Shown in pieces: positions 34,274-42,430 of a stretch of 64,000 nt of DNA (position 1 is the first letter of the stretch; every line of letters starts with the position of its first letter). Both the position numbers and the translations under genes were made by a program. The notes beneath the pieces were generated by a model, which saw nothing but the letters and a program-made list of their open reading frames with translations, made no database searches and was not told where the DNA came from. The DNA is from Hyphomicrobium_A sp044507625 (GTDB taxonomy: Bacteria; Pseudomonadota; Alphaproteobacteria; Rhizobiales; Hyphomicrobiaceae): assembly GCA_044507625.1 (NCBI GenBank), contig JBIQJE010000004.1, positions 186,001-250,000 of the forward strand. Direction: 5' to 3'.

Positions 34274-34292
34274 GCAGCGCAAAATGCGCTGC
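34274..34292 (+). terminator. Hairpin after the CBS gene
   Basis: GCAGCGC-AAAAT-GCGCTGC is a perfect 7-bp stem-loop 32 bp after the CBS stop. There is no T-run. It could be a weak terminator or a 3'-end stabiliser. Confidence 0.4.
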
Positions 34293-34474
34293 ACCGTGAC
34301 TGATTGCTTTCACCTAGATCGACTGCGTTTGAAGCGCGTGAGCGCGCTTTGCGAATGTGCGCGGCGGCATTCCAATCGAAACTCGCTAAAGCGTATTGCG
34401 TCTGAGAGGACAGAGGCCGGCGCTTGCGTCTAGTAGAACGCGCCGCCGTCGACGCTGATGCCGGGCAACCTCCG

Positions 34475-35428
34475 CTATGCGTGCGTGGAAATGCCGGTGT
34501 GGGCTCCGGGCGCCTTCTCGCGTGCATCGATCTCGCGGTGGAGCTCGGCAAGGTGCCGCTTCGTTGCCTCTTCGCCGCGGGCGATTAGCTCGTCCGCGCG
34601 ATGGAAATCGAACAGGCCGATTTCCGAAAGACGGAGATTGATCAGTGCATCGGGGGGATCGCCCGCAAGGCGCGAGCGCGCGATGCGGTCCTGCACGATA
34701 TTGAATGCCTCCACCATCACGGTCGAGATGCCGGGCGTCACCTCGTTGCGGCCGAGCACCTGCCGCTTCAGCAGCCGACGCATCGCTGGTCCGCTCTTGC
34801 CGTTTGAGGCCTGCTCCGGAGCAGGCTCCGCGGCCATTTCGGGCTCCAGGTTCGGAACGACGGTGCCGCGGCCACAGACGTCGAAGTTGAGGTTGACGGC
34901 GATGACGTAGCGGGCGCCGTGGGCACGGGCGACCGACACCGGAATGGGGTTGACGAGCGCGCCATCGAACAGCCAGCGGCCGTTGATTTTCACCGGGCGG
35001 AAAATGCCCGGCAGCGCATAGGACGCGCGCACCGCGTCGACGAGCTTGCCGCGCGACAGCCAGATCTCATGGCCGCTGCCGAGCTCGGTCGCGACCGCGG
35101 TGAAGCGGGGATCGAGATCTTCGATGTTGAGATCACCGAGGTGATGCTCGAGCCGGTCGCACAGACGCTGCCCGTTGATGAGCGCCGTGCCGGCGAAGTT
35201 GAAATCGAGGTAGCCGAAAACGCGGCGGCGGGTGAGTTCACGGGCGAAGCCCTCGAGCTGGTCGAGATGACCGGCGGCATGGCAGGCGCCGACAACCGCG
35301 CCGATGGACGTGCCGACGATGATGTCGGGCTCTATACCAGCGGCAACGAGCGCTTTGAGGACACCAATGTGGGCCCAGCCGCGCGCCGCGCCGCCGCCCA
35401 ACGCCAGACCGATCTTTGCCTTGGCCAT
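34475..35428 (-). CDS. Patatin-like phospholipase (RssA type)
   Basis: This is a 317-residue patatin-like protein. The oxyanion loop is GLALGGGAARG, the nucleophile Ser41 is in GTSIG and the catalytic Asp155 in DGALVNP. The order and spacing match RssA/NTE-like cytoplasmic esterases. There is no signal peptide. The C-terminal 100 residues (AFNIVQDRIARSRL onward) are helical. It stands alone between the CBS gene and hisI. Confidence 0.92.
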   Translation of the reverse strand: MAKAKIGLALGGGAARGWAHIGVLKALVAAGIEPDIIVGTSIGAVVGACHAAGHLDQLEGFARELTRRRVFGYLDFNFAGTALINGQRLCDRLEHHLGDLNIEDLDPRFTAVATELGSGHEIWLSRGKLVDAVRASYALPGIFRPVKINGRWLFDGALVNPIPVSVARAHGARYVIAVNLNFDVCGRGTVVPNLEPEMAAEPAPEQASNGKSGPAMRRLLKRQVLGRNEVTPGISTVMVEAFNIVQDRIARSRLAGDPPDALINLRLSEIGLFDFHRADELIARGEEATKRHLAELHREIDAREKAPGAHTGISTHA

Positions 35429-35655
35429 GGTCTCACCTGCCGATGTGCTGCCGTTATCTGTCCCGTGTCTGCCGTTTACTTAACGCTTTAAAGTGCATTC
35501 CGGTGCCCGCCGTCTTCCCGATAATCGGTGCGGCACAGAGGCTTATTCACTGATATAAGCGCGCAAGATTAACCTTGCACTATGCCCAGCGCATATGGCG
35601 CCGCGAAAAGGTGCAGTGCGGTGCAGCGAATTTACGAGTGGCCTCGCGGGGAGCG

Positions 35656-36102
35656 TCAGCGGCTCTTGTCTGCGTCCGGCGCCATCGCAAGGCGGATGTG
35701 CGCGACATCGCCGTCCTGCTGCAATGGGATGGACCGGTAGAAGCAGCTTCGCTGACCGGTGTGACAGGTGACACCCTTGCCGCCAACGGTGACGCGCAAC
35801 CAAAGGACATCCTGGTCGCAGTCGGTGCGCATTTCGACGACGTTAAGCATGTTGCCGCTTTCCTCGCCCTTCTTCCAAAGGGCGCTCCGCGAGCGGCTCC
35901 AAAAGTGCGCAAGGCCGCTCTTGATCGTGAGCGCCAGGGCCTCGCCATTCATGAAGGCGAACATCAGCACTTCGCCCGTGCCGGCATCGGTGACGATCGC
36001 GGGGATGAGCCCGTCCGCGTCGAACTTCGGCTGAAATCCGAGACCGTGCTCGACGTCGGCTTTACTGCCGCGTGCGGCGAAGGCGTCATTGGTCGATGAC
36101 AT
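35656..36102 (-). CDS. hisI: Phosphoribosyl-AMP cyclohydrolase
   Basis: This is a 148-residue monofunctional HisI, step three of histidine synthesis. Key motifs are LMFAFMNGEAL, WSRSRSALWKKGEESGN, DCDQDVLWLRV (metal-binding Asp residues and Cys) and CHTGQRSCFY. It has no HisE domain fused, as is usual in alphaproteobacteria. It lies 29 bp downstream of folE on the same strand, a pairing common in Hyphomicrobiales. Confidence 0.95.
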   Translation of the reverse strand: MSSTNDAFAARGSKADVEHGLGFQPKFDADGLIPAIVTDAGTGEVLMFAFMNGEALALTIKSGLAHFWSRSRSALWKKGEESGNMLNVVEMRTDCDQDVLWLRVTVGGKGVTCHTGQRSCFYRSIPLQQDGDVAHIRLAMAPDADKSR

Positions 36103-36131
36103 TTGAGAACCTGTGCGGATGGTCGTTTGTG

Positions 36132-36776
36132 TCAGGCGCCTTGCGTGCGCACGCTATCGAGAAAGCGCTGGCGCCAATGGGGATCGTCGCGGAAGACGCC
36201 GGTGAAGTGGGCCGTCTCCATGACTGCGGCGGGCTGGCGGACGTCATGCAGCGCCATGCAGCGGTGGATGGCGCGGATCACCACGGCAACGCCTCGGGGC
36301 GACAGGGTCTTCTGAATCGTTTCGCCGATCTCAGCGGTGAGGGATTCCTGCACCTGAAGACGGCGGGCGAAAATATCGACGACACGCGCCAGGCGCGACA
36401 GTCCCACCACGCGGCGGTCGGGGAGATAGGCCACGTGGGCCACGCCGCTGAAGGGGGCAATATGATGCTCGCAGTGGCTTTCAAGGCGAACGTCTCGCAG
36501 CAGGACCATGTCGGAATAGCCCGACACATCCTCGAACGTGCGGGCAAGCTCGGCGGCCGGATCGGCGTCGTAGCCGCTGAACAGCTCCTTGTAGGCGTCC
36601 ACCACCCGCCGCGGCGTATTTGCGAGCCCCGGGCGCGCAGGATCGTCACCCATCCAGGCGAGCAGCGTGCGAACCGCCGCCTCGGCCTCCTCGCGGGAGG
36701 GTTTGCGGGTGGCCGCCGGCGGGTGCGGCTTTGCCGGGGAGATCGAACCCGGAGGCTGGGACACGGGGGGCTCCAT
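36132..36776 (-). CDS. folE: GTP cyclohydrolase I
   Basis: This is a 214-residue FolE. Zinc ligands are in ESHCEHHIAPF and in HRCMALHD. The canonical CMxMRGV segment reads CMALHDV here, a variant worth noting but the zinc Cys is kept. A Pro-rich N-terminus (about 1-25) precedes the domain. It makes dihydroneopterin triphosphate for folate. It is upstream of hisI and divergent from the NifU-like gene. Confidence 0.94.
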   Translation of the reverse strand: MEPPVSQPPGSISPAKPHPPAATRKPSREEAEAAVRTLLAWMGDDPARPGLANTPRRVVDAYKELFSGYDADPAAELARTFEDVSGYSDMVLLRDVRLESHCEHHIAPFSGVAHVAYLPDRRVVGLSRLARVVDIFARRLQVQESLTAEIGETIQKTLSPRGVAVVIRAIHRCMALHDVRQPAAVMETAHFTGVFRDDPHWRQRFLDSVRTQGA

Positions 36777-36949
36777 GGTGCATGCAGGCTTTCCGCGGGC
36801 GCCGTTGCCCTAACGGGATGTGCGTAATGGTCGGGTGTCCTATATTATCGGGATCCGCGCCGCCAATGGGAAGGGCGGCCAGGCTTCGCGGCGGGACGGG
36901 CCGCGCCCCCTCAGTTTTGACAGGCTCCATCAGGCACATCGAGCGAGAA

Positions 36950-37420
36950 ATGGCCGAACTGAACGAGATCTACAACTCGAAGCTTCTGGAGCTGGCGGCG
37001 AACATCCCGCATTCGAGCCGTCTTGCGGATCCGGATGCGACCGTCACCGCCCATTCGCGCCTGTGCGGATCGACGGTCACGATCGATCTTTGCATGCGCG
37101 ATGGTGTCGTGACGGAGTACGGCCAGACCGTGAAGGCCTGTCTCCTGGGGCAGGCGGCGTGTTCCATCGTCGGGACGCACGTCATCGGGGCCACCGCCGC
37201 GGAGCTGCGCGAGGCGGGGGCTGCCATGCGTCGAATGCTGAAGGAGAACGGGCCGGGACCCACCGGGCGGTTTGCCGAGCTCGCGATCCTCGAACCGGTG
37301 CGGCACTACAGGGCGCGCCACGGCTCGGTGCTGCTGGTGTTCGATGCGCTCGAAAATGCCGCCGCCGAGATCGAGGCCAAGCACGGCGCCGTTTCCTCCG
37401 CCGACGCGGCGAGCGCATGA
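36950..37420 (+). CDS. NifU/IscU-like iron-sulfur scaffold protein
   Basis: This is a 156-residue protein of the alphaproteobacterial IscU/NifU-N-like group. Cysteines are in RLCGSTVTID and VKACLLGQAACSIV; the third ligand region reads EPVRHYRARHGS and holds no Cys, so cluster binding differs from classic IscU. The ATG at 36950 matches the family N-terminus (AELNEIYNSKL). It begins a plus-strand run with the cupin, yidD and recO genes. A role in Fe-S cluster delivery is inferred. Confidence 0.85.
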   Translation: MAELNEIYNSKLLELAANIPHSSRLADPDATVTAHSRLCGSTVTIDLCMRDGVVTEYGQTVKACLLGQAACSIVGTHVIGATAAELREAGAAMRRMLKENGPGPTGRFAELAILEPVRHYRARHGSVLLVFDALENAAAEIEAKHGAVSSADAASA

Positions 37421-37438
37421 GCCGTGGAGGGCAGCACG

Positions 37439-37903
37439 ATGGCGGTAATCCGCGATCCCAAGGATGTGGCCGGGCGGCGCAGAACGGGATATCCGCCGGA
37501 GTTCGCGCCCAGCGTTGAGGGCCGCGTCAAGCGCGCTCTGGGCGATGCGGGCGGGCTGAGCCAGTTTGGTGTCAATCTCACGACGCTCGAACCCGGCGCC
37601 ATGTCGAGCCAACGCCATTGGCACATGGCCGAAGACGAGTTCATCTACGTGGTCGAGGGCGAGGTGGCGCTGGTGACGGACGCTGGCGAGGAAATCCTGC
37701 GCGCCGGGATGGCAGCCACCTTTCCGGCGGGCCTTGCGGACGGCCACCACCTCATCAATCGCGGCAAACAGCCGGCAACCTATCTCGAAGTCGGCACCCG
37801 GGCGCGCGATGACGATGTCGACTATCCCGACATCGATATGCGGGCCGTAAAGCGCGACGGGCGGCTGCAGTTCGTGCGCAAATCAGGCGAGCCCTACGAA
37901 TGA
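37439..37903 (+). CDS. Single-domain cupin protein
   Basis: This is a 154-residue cupin. Motif 1 contains HWHMAEDEFIYVVEGE, which supplies two His and one Glu as metal ligands, and motif 2 has PAGLADGHHLIN. Such small cupins often act on sugars or are oxalate-type enzymes; the substrate is unknown. GGAGG is eight bases before the ATG at 37439. Its stop overlaps the yidD start by four bases (ATGA), so the two are coupled. Confidence 0.9.
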   Translation: MAVIRDPKDVAGRRRTGYPPEFAPSVEGRVKRALGDAGGLSQFGVNLTTLEPGAMSSQRHWHMAEDEFIYVVEGEVALVTDAGEEILRAGMAATFPAGLADGHHLINRGKQPATYLEVGTRARDDDVDYPDIDMRAVKRDGRLQFVRKSGEPYE

Positions 37904-38181
37904 GACTTGCCGGTGCGCTGCTGAAGCTGCCGATCCACATCTACCGCTGGACGCTGAAGCCTTACGTCGGCTGGAACTGCCGCCACCTGCCGACCTGCTC
38001 GGAATATGCGCTGGAGGCCATAGACAAAAACGGCGCGTGGCGCGGCTTTTGGCTCACCGTCTCGCGCTTGTCGCGTTGCCATCCCTGGGGTACGCGGGGA
38101 CACGATCCGGTGCCCGACATCACCGCCGCGCGCCATCCGCTGGCGCCGTGGCGCTATGGTCGCTGGCGCGGCGGCGTGTAA
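37900..38181 (+). CDS. yidD: Membrane protein insertion efficiency factor YidD
   Basis: This is a 93-residue YidD with the diagnostic CRHLPTCSEYALEAI and SRCHPWGTRGHDPVP motifs and an amphipathic N-terminal helix. It assists YidC in membrane-protein insertion. In many bacteria it lies with rnpA and yidC; here it is between a cupin and recO. Confidence 0.95.
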   Translation: MRLAGALLKLPIHIYRWTLKPYVGWNCRHLPTCSEYALEAIDKNGAWRGFWLTVSRLSRCHPWGTRGHDPVPDITAARHPLAPWRYGRWRGGV

Positions 38182-38193
38182 CAGGGCGCGGAC

Positions 38194-38946
38194 ATGCAGT
38201 GGACCGATGAAGGCATCATCCTCTCGGTGAAGCCCCATGGCGAGACGGCGGCGGTTGCGGAGATTTTCACGCGCGCGCACGGCCGCCATCTCGGGCTCGT
38301 GCACGGCGGACGCTCCCGTAAGCTGCGTCCTGTTCTGCAAACGGGCAATCACGTCGATGCCACGTGGAAGGCGCGCCTTGCTGAGCACCTCGGACACGTC
38401 CTGGTGGAGCTGCGCCGCGGCTATGCTGCCCCCGCCATGGACGATGCGCTGACGCTGGCGGGGCTTTCGTCGCTGTGCGCGCTCGCGCGGCTGCTGCCCG
38501 AGCGCGATCCTCATCCGGGTCTTTTCGAGGTGGCGCTGTTCGTGCTCGGCTATCTCGACGAGCCGGAGGTCTGGCCGGCGCTGATGGTGCGATGGGAGCT
38601 GGCACTGCTCGACGAACTCGGCTTCGGCCTCGATCTCGGATCGTGCGCCGCTACGGGCGGAACAGAAAATCTCATCTACGTTTCACCGAAGTCGGGGCGG
38701 GCGGTATCGGCGGTGGCGGGCGAGGAATACCGCGACCGGCTGCTGCGGCTGCCGGCGTTCCTTTCGAAGGGCCGCCAGCAGGGCACGACAGCGACGAACG
38801 ACGACGTCGTCGCCGGCTTGATGCTCACGGGGCACTTCCTGGAAACCCGCGTGCTCATTCCGCGCGAGGAGGCCATGCCATCGGCGCGTGTGCGCTTCAG
38901 CGATCTGATGTCGAGGCGGACGGAAAATGCGCGTGGAGACGGCTGA
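38194..38946 (+). CDS. recO: DNA repair protein RecO
   Basis: This is a 250-residue RecO. The OB-fold N-terminus (MQWTDEGIILSVKPHGE) and the helical C-terminal domain are both present; the zinc Cys set of some RecO proteins is not complete here. RecO loads RecA on gapped DNA with RecR. It lies 12 bp after yidD and is convergent with the CAP gene, the stops being seven bases apart. Confidence 0.93.
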   Translation: MQWTDEGIILSVKPHGETAAVAEIFTRAHGRHLGLVHGGRSRKLRPVLQTGNHVDATWKARLAEHLGHVLVELRRGYAAPAMDDALTLAGLSSLCALARLLPERDPHPGLFEVALFVLGYLDEPEVWPALMVRWELALLDELGFGLDLGSCAATGGTENLIYVSPKSGRAVSAVAGEEYRDRLLRLPAFLSKGRQQGTTATNDDVVAGLMLTGHFLETRVLIPREEAMPSARVRFSDLMSRRTENARGDG

Positions 38947-38957
38947 CGCGGGTCAGC
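38942..38957. terminator. Hairpin made from the two convergent stop codons
   Basis: GCTGAC-GCGG-GTCAGC is a perfect 6-bp inverted repeat that contains the recO TGA on one arm and the CAP-gene TGA on the other. No T-tract follows on either side, so it would be a weak terminator. Confidence 0.4.
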
Positions 38958-39642
38958 GCGGCGCCTTGGAGCCCATCTCTACGCGTATCCCGCCATCATC
39001 GCTCGGCTTCAAAGTAAACACTTGCCCGTCGCGCGTTTCGTATCGACCGGCCGCGCGCGGCTTCGTGGCTGACCCGAATGCAAGGATCCCCGGCACGCAC
39101 GCCGTATGGGTGATAATCTCCCGCGGCGAAACCGTATTGTCCTCGCCGTTGAAGGAATAGGAGACTACCCGCGCCGCCTCGTTGACCACCTTGAAGCGGT
39201 ACTTCGCCGCCTCCGGCCGCGCAAAGAGCTGCACGGCGATGTATTTCGGCTCGTTCGGGGCTGCGCGCGCGATGGCGACACCCGTCTCCGTCACATGGGG
39301 CGACAGCATGTTTTTGCGATGCCCGGGTGAATTCTCCCATCCGGTTACCGCGCGCTTGGCGAATTCGTCCGGGGTGAAGCCGCGCGTATCGAGCAGCGAA
39401 GCGAGATTTTCCCCTACCTCGCAGTAGCTGTAGCCGGAAGCCGTGATGCGCTGGGCCGGCGTCGTGCCGTCCGCGGTGTGGGAAAGGCCGCGGTAGCTCG
39501 CCAGCTTCTCAGCATAACGGCGCGCCGCGGCCTCGAGCTGCGTGTTGCGGCGCACGGGCGACAGCCCGTTCTCGACGCGAAACGCGTTCGTCATGCGGAC
39601 GATTGCGGTTTCGGCGGCGGGGATGTCGGAAAGTGCCGGCAT
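38953..39642 (-). CDS. CAP-domain (SCP/PR1) protein
   Basis: This is a 229-residue protein with a CAP domain at about 10-140 (AETAIVRMTNAFRVENGL, GLSHTADG, CEVGENLAS, WENSPGHRKNML, TETGVAIA). No clear signal peptide is visible, which is unusual because CAP proteins are normally exported. The C-terminal 80 residues form an extra beta-rich domain. The start overlaps the stop of the upstream channel-like gene (TGATG), so the two are coupled. Confidence 0.88.
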   Translation of the reverse strand: MPALSDIPAAETAIVRMTNAFRVENGLSPVRRNTQLEAAARRYAEKLASYRGLSHTADGTTPAQRITASGYSYCEVGENLASLLDTRGFTPDEFAKRAVTGWENSPGHRKNMLSPHVTETGVAIARAAPNEPKYIAVQLFARPEAAKYRFKVVNEAARVVSYSFNGEDNTVSPREIITHTACVPGILAFGSATKPRAAGRYETRDGQVFTLKPSDDGGIRVEMGSKAPR

Positions 39643-40058
39643 CAGTCTTTCTCGTGGGACGTTTCGACGTGGAAGCGGTGGAGCACGCGGTGGAAGATCG
39701 GCGCCAGCACGAAGCCGGTGGCGATCACGACGATGAAACCGGAATAGAGCGCGTAGAAACCGGCGAAAATTTTGCCGCCCTGCGTCTTGAGCTCGGTGGC
39801 GGGTCCCATGCTCGAAAGGATCATCGACGCGTTGAGAAATGCGTCTGTGAGCAACATGCCTTCGAAATGCCTGTAGCCCGCGATGCCCAGAATGAGGCTG
39901 GGAATGATCAGCGTAAGACTGAGCAGGATCGCGCGCCCCATGCGCGCCGCAAAAGCGAGGCGCGGGGCGACGGACTCGTGTCTGCGCTCGAATTGCTTGA
40001 ATGAGAGGACGATGACCGGAGCTCCCGATTGGATCAAAACCGAATCTAAGCCGTTCAA
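39642..40058 (-). CDS. Channel-like membrane protein with non-canonical filter
   Basis: This is a 138-residue protein. Membrane segments lie at about 44-62 and 97-120, with a re-entrant pore-like helix between (TDAFLNASMILSSMG). Layout resembles two-TM potassium channels (outer helix, pore helix, inner helix KIFAGFYALYSG), but the TVGYGD filter is replaced by SSMGPATE. I recall similar proteins in other alphaproteobacteria annotated only as hypothetical. It is co-translated with the CAP gene. Ion conduction cannot be claimed. Confidence 0.75.
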   Translation of the reverse strand: MNGLDSVLIQSGAPVIVLSFKQFERRHESVAPRLAFAARMGRAILLSLTLIIPSLILGIAGYRHFEGMLLTDAFLNASMILSSMGPATELKTQGGKIFAGFYALYSGFIVVIATGFVLAPIFHRVLHRFHVETSHEKD

Positions 40059-40158
40059 CGTCGGGCAACAATGTCGTCATTGAAATGGGCCAGCGGCGCA
40101 GGCCGCGCTATACTGCCCGCTTTGCGCCGGTCCGGTGCCGCAAGGGAATGATACGATT

Positions 40159-40617
40159 ATGAGCCGCGCGTTCGTGAAGGAGCAGGATGGCGTCGAGGAG
40201 CTTCCCGACCGCCTCATCTCCGAGCACCCGAATCTCGTCACCGTGGAGGGCCTGGCGCAGATCGAAGCCGAGGTTGCCCGGCTCGATGCCGCACACGCTT
40301 CGGCGCAGGCGGCGGGAGACCGGGGCGAAATGGCCGCGACGGCGCGCGATCTGCGCTACTGGAGCGCGCGGCTTGCCAGTGCGGAGCTCGTGCCGCCGCC
40401 GGCGGACAACGCGCAGGTGCAGTTCGGCTCGAAAGTCACGATCGAGCGCGCGGACGGGCGCACGCAAACCTACCGCATCGTCGGCGAAGACGAGGCCAAT
40501 CCTGCAAAGGGGTCGGTCTCCTATGTGTCGCCGCTCGCGCGGGCGCTCGCCGGAAAGTCGGTGGGCGATACGGTGAAGGTCGCGGGGAGCGAAGCGGAAA
40601 TCACCGCGATTGCCTGA
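40159..40617 (+). CDS. GreA/GreB-like transcription elongation factor
   Basis: This is a 152-residue GreA/B-family protein. An N-terminal coiled-coil region (EGLAQIEAEVARLDAAHASAQ) and a C-terminal FKBP-like domain (FGSKVTIERADGRTQTYRIV, then SPLARALAGKSVGDTV) are seen. The coil is short and lacks the full GDLSENAEY signature present in the GreA at 56872, so it is probably a paralogue with a modified role at RNA polymerase. Confidence 0.85.
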   Translation: MSRAFVKEQDGVEELPDRLISEHPNLVTVEGLAQIEAEVARLDAAHASAQAAGDRGEMAATARDLRYWSARLASAELVPPPADNAQVQFGSKVTIERADGRTQTYRIVGEDEANPAKGSVSYVSPLARALAGKSVGDTVKVAGSEAEITAIA

Positions 40618-40711
40618 TGGCCGGCGCGGGCCAGCAGCACGCGAAGGCAAGTTTCGACCGTTCCGAATCAAAGAATCGCGAAATGGCGCGACGCCTAGTT
40701 TGCGCGCCTTA

Positions 40712-40791
40712 TCCACTTTTCCGGGAGCACTCGGCGCTTTGTTTGCGTGTTTCTTATCGGAAAACCGGTTTCCACTTTTCCGGAAGCACTC
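40712..40791. repeat. Two copies of a 21-bp repeat, 59 bp apart
   Basis: TCCACTTTTCCGGGAGCACTC (first 20 bases shown as family core CCACTTTTCCGG) occurs at 40712-40732 and, with one change (GGAAG for GGGAG), at 40771-40791. The second copy is preceded by GGAAAACCGGTTT. Elements with this CCGGTTTCCACTTTTCCGG core are scattered in intergenic regions of Hyphomicrobiales genomes. The second copy ends on the stop codon of the SoxYZ-like gene. Confidence 0.7.
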
Positions 40792-41594
40792 TAGCTACCT
40801 TCGCCGACCGGAAAGCGGGCGGCCCAGCTCGCGCCGTCGCTGTCCCGCGCCTCCACGTGCAGCGCATCGGCGCCGTTGCTGCGGTAATCGAACTCGATCA
40901 CCGGATCCTGTGCCATGGCGATCGAGCCCTGCATAGCGAACACACGCTCGTCCCCTTGGCGTACCTCCACATCGGTGAGGATGCGCAGCGGCACGTAGAG
41001 CAGCGTCAGCTGGTCCAGCACCATACCGGTGTGGTTGGGGTGCATGATCTTGAGCTGGGCACGCGGCTCGATCTGCGTTGCCGCGGTGCGCTTGCCGATG
41101 GCTTCGAGGGTCATCCGGCCCATCGTGGCGGCAATCTCTTCGGGGCTGCCCGAGGGCGGAGCCGAGCACGCCGCCTGCCCGCCGGCAAAGCGCACATGGC
41201 GTTCGGCCATATAGAGCTGTCCGTCCGACGCCTCGACGATGGCGCGCACGTCCGTCGCCGCGTTGAGACGCAGGCGCGTTGCGAGGTGAACGTGCTCGCG
41301 TCTGCCGTCGAAGTCGAATCGGGCGGCGACCGGGGAAGGGTTCTCATCGACGATGAGCGTAATTGCGCGCACGCTGTGTCCGCCGGCGAATTTCACATCC
41401 ACCTCGATCGGGACCGCGCGCTGGTCCTGCGGGCGGAACGGTGCATTGAGCTGCACGACGTCACCGGCCGGCGCTATGGCGCGATCCGCGAAGACGCTGG
41501 CGCGGATCTCATCCCACGCCGGGCCGGCATAGGCGGCGCATGGCGCAAGAGCCAGGACCGCAGCAAGGAGCAGCGGACGCGAAGAGGATAGCAT
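40791..41594 (-). CDS. Exported SoxYZ-like fusion carrier protein
   Basis: This is a 267-residue protein with a signal peptide (about 1-23, ending AAYA), a SoxY-like domain to about 150 and a SoxZ-like domain (about 170-265, KIMHPNHTGMVLDQLTLLYV). The end of the SoxY-like part reads FAGGQAACSAPP, so Cys143 may be the swinging-arm cysteine. Such fused carriers are usually encoded with PQQ-dependent quinoprotein dehydrogenases in methylotrophs; none is adjacent here. The carried group is unknown. Confidence 0.85.
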   Translation of the reverse strand: MLSSSRPLLLAAVLALAPCAAYAGPAWDEIRASVFADRAIAPAGDVVQLNAPFRPQDQRAVPIEVDVKFAGGHSVRAITLIVDENPSPVAARFDFDGRREHVHLATRLRLNAATDVRAIVEASDGQLYMAERHVRFAGGQAACSAPPSGSPEEIAATMGRMTLEAIGKRTAATQIEPRAQLKIMHPNHTGMVLDQLTLLYVPLRILTDVEVRQGDERVFAMQGSIAMAQDPVIEFDYRSNGADALHVEARDSDGASWAARFPVGEGS

Positions 41595-41725
41595 GGCAGT
41601 GCCCCGGAGCGATCGCGGATAAGACTCTGCCATTATGTCCCAAGCGCCGTATCGCTCCAATAGGAACGGCAGATGCAACATTGTTGCGGTCGCCGTGGCG
41701 GCTGCCGGTCGCGTTTCGCCCGCCG

Positions 41726-42364
41726 TTAAGCTCGCCGCCGCATCACCTCCGCGGCGACCTCGAGACAGCGGATGAAGCCGGTGAGGTCGGAGAGCATCCG
41801 GTCCGCGGGCGCAGGGTGCGCCACGAAGGTACCGCCGGCATCCTCGATCGCCACCGCGATCATGAGGTTCTCCGCCAATCCGAAGTCTTCGATGTCGGCG
41901 GCGGCGCTTTCTGCGTCCCAGGAGGCATACGGTTCCTGCGCGCCATTCCGGACGCGGCTGGCGTAGTCCGCCGGGTGGTTCGTATAGCCGAGCGCCGGCC
42001 GGTCCAGCGCGCGCATGAAGCCGATCTCGAACGCCGTGCCAACATCCATCGAGACGCCGCGGAAAGGCGTGCAATTGGCGATCAGCAGATCACAGGAGCG
42101 CATCAGCGCTTCGTTGCCGCGGCTGATGCGGCGGGCAATTTCCTGTAGGGAAAGCCCCGCCGTTCCGATTGCGTTATCGAGGGGGTAAACGCCTTCGAAG
42201 CCGCGTTCGGCGCAAAGCCGCTTTTTTATCTCTCCCTGGGCGATGGCATTGGGAAAGAAGACCTCCGGTCCGGCGAGATAGATGCGCGGATTGCGCTGCG
42301 GGATATCGGTTGCGTCCGTCACCTTGCTAATCTTCCCATGGGCCGAAACGGCGGTTTGCGGCAT
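41726..42364 (-). CDS. Nucleoside 2-deoxyribosyltransferase-like protein
   Basis: This is a 212-residue protein of PF05014. The N-terminal IYLAGPEVFFP, the middle CDLLIANCTPF and the MDVGTAFEIGFM segment with the catalytic Glu are present. Family members transfer or hydrolyse deoxyribose on nucleosides or nucleotides. The ATG at 42364 lacks a good ribosome site; a GTG at 42322 with GGGAAG nine bases upstream is a credible alternative start. Confidence 0.85.
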   Translation of the reverse strand: MPQTAVSAHGKISKVTDATDIPQRNPRIYLAGPEVFFPNAIAQGEIKKRLCAERGFEGVYPLDNAIGTAGLSLQEIARRISRGNEALMRSCDLLIANCTPFRGVSMDVGTAFEIGFMRALDRPALGYTNHPADYASRVRNGAQEPYASWDAESAAADIEDFGLAENLMIAVAIEDAGGTFVAHPAPADRMLSDLTGFIRCLEVAAEVMRRRA

Positions 42365-42430
42365 GGGCGTCGCCCGGCCCCAATGGGATGCGATTCGGAG
42401 CGCCGCCGCAGCCTGGGAAAGCGGCGTTCT

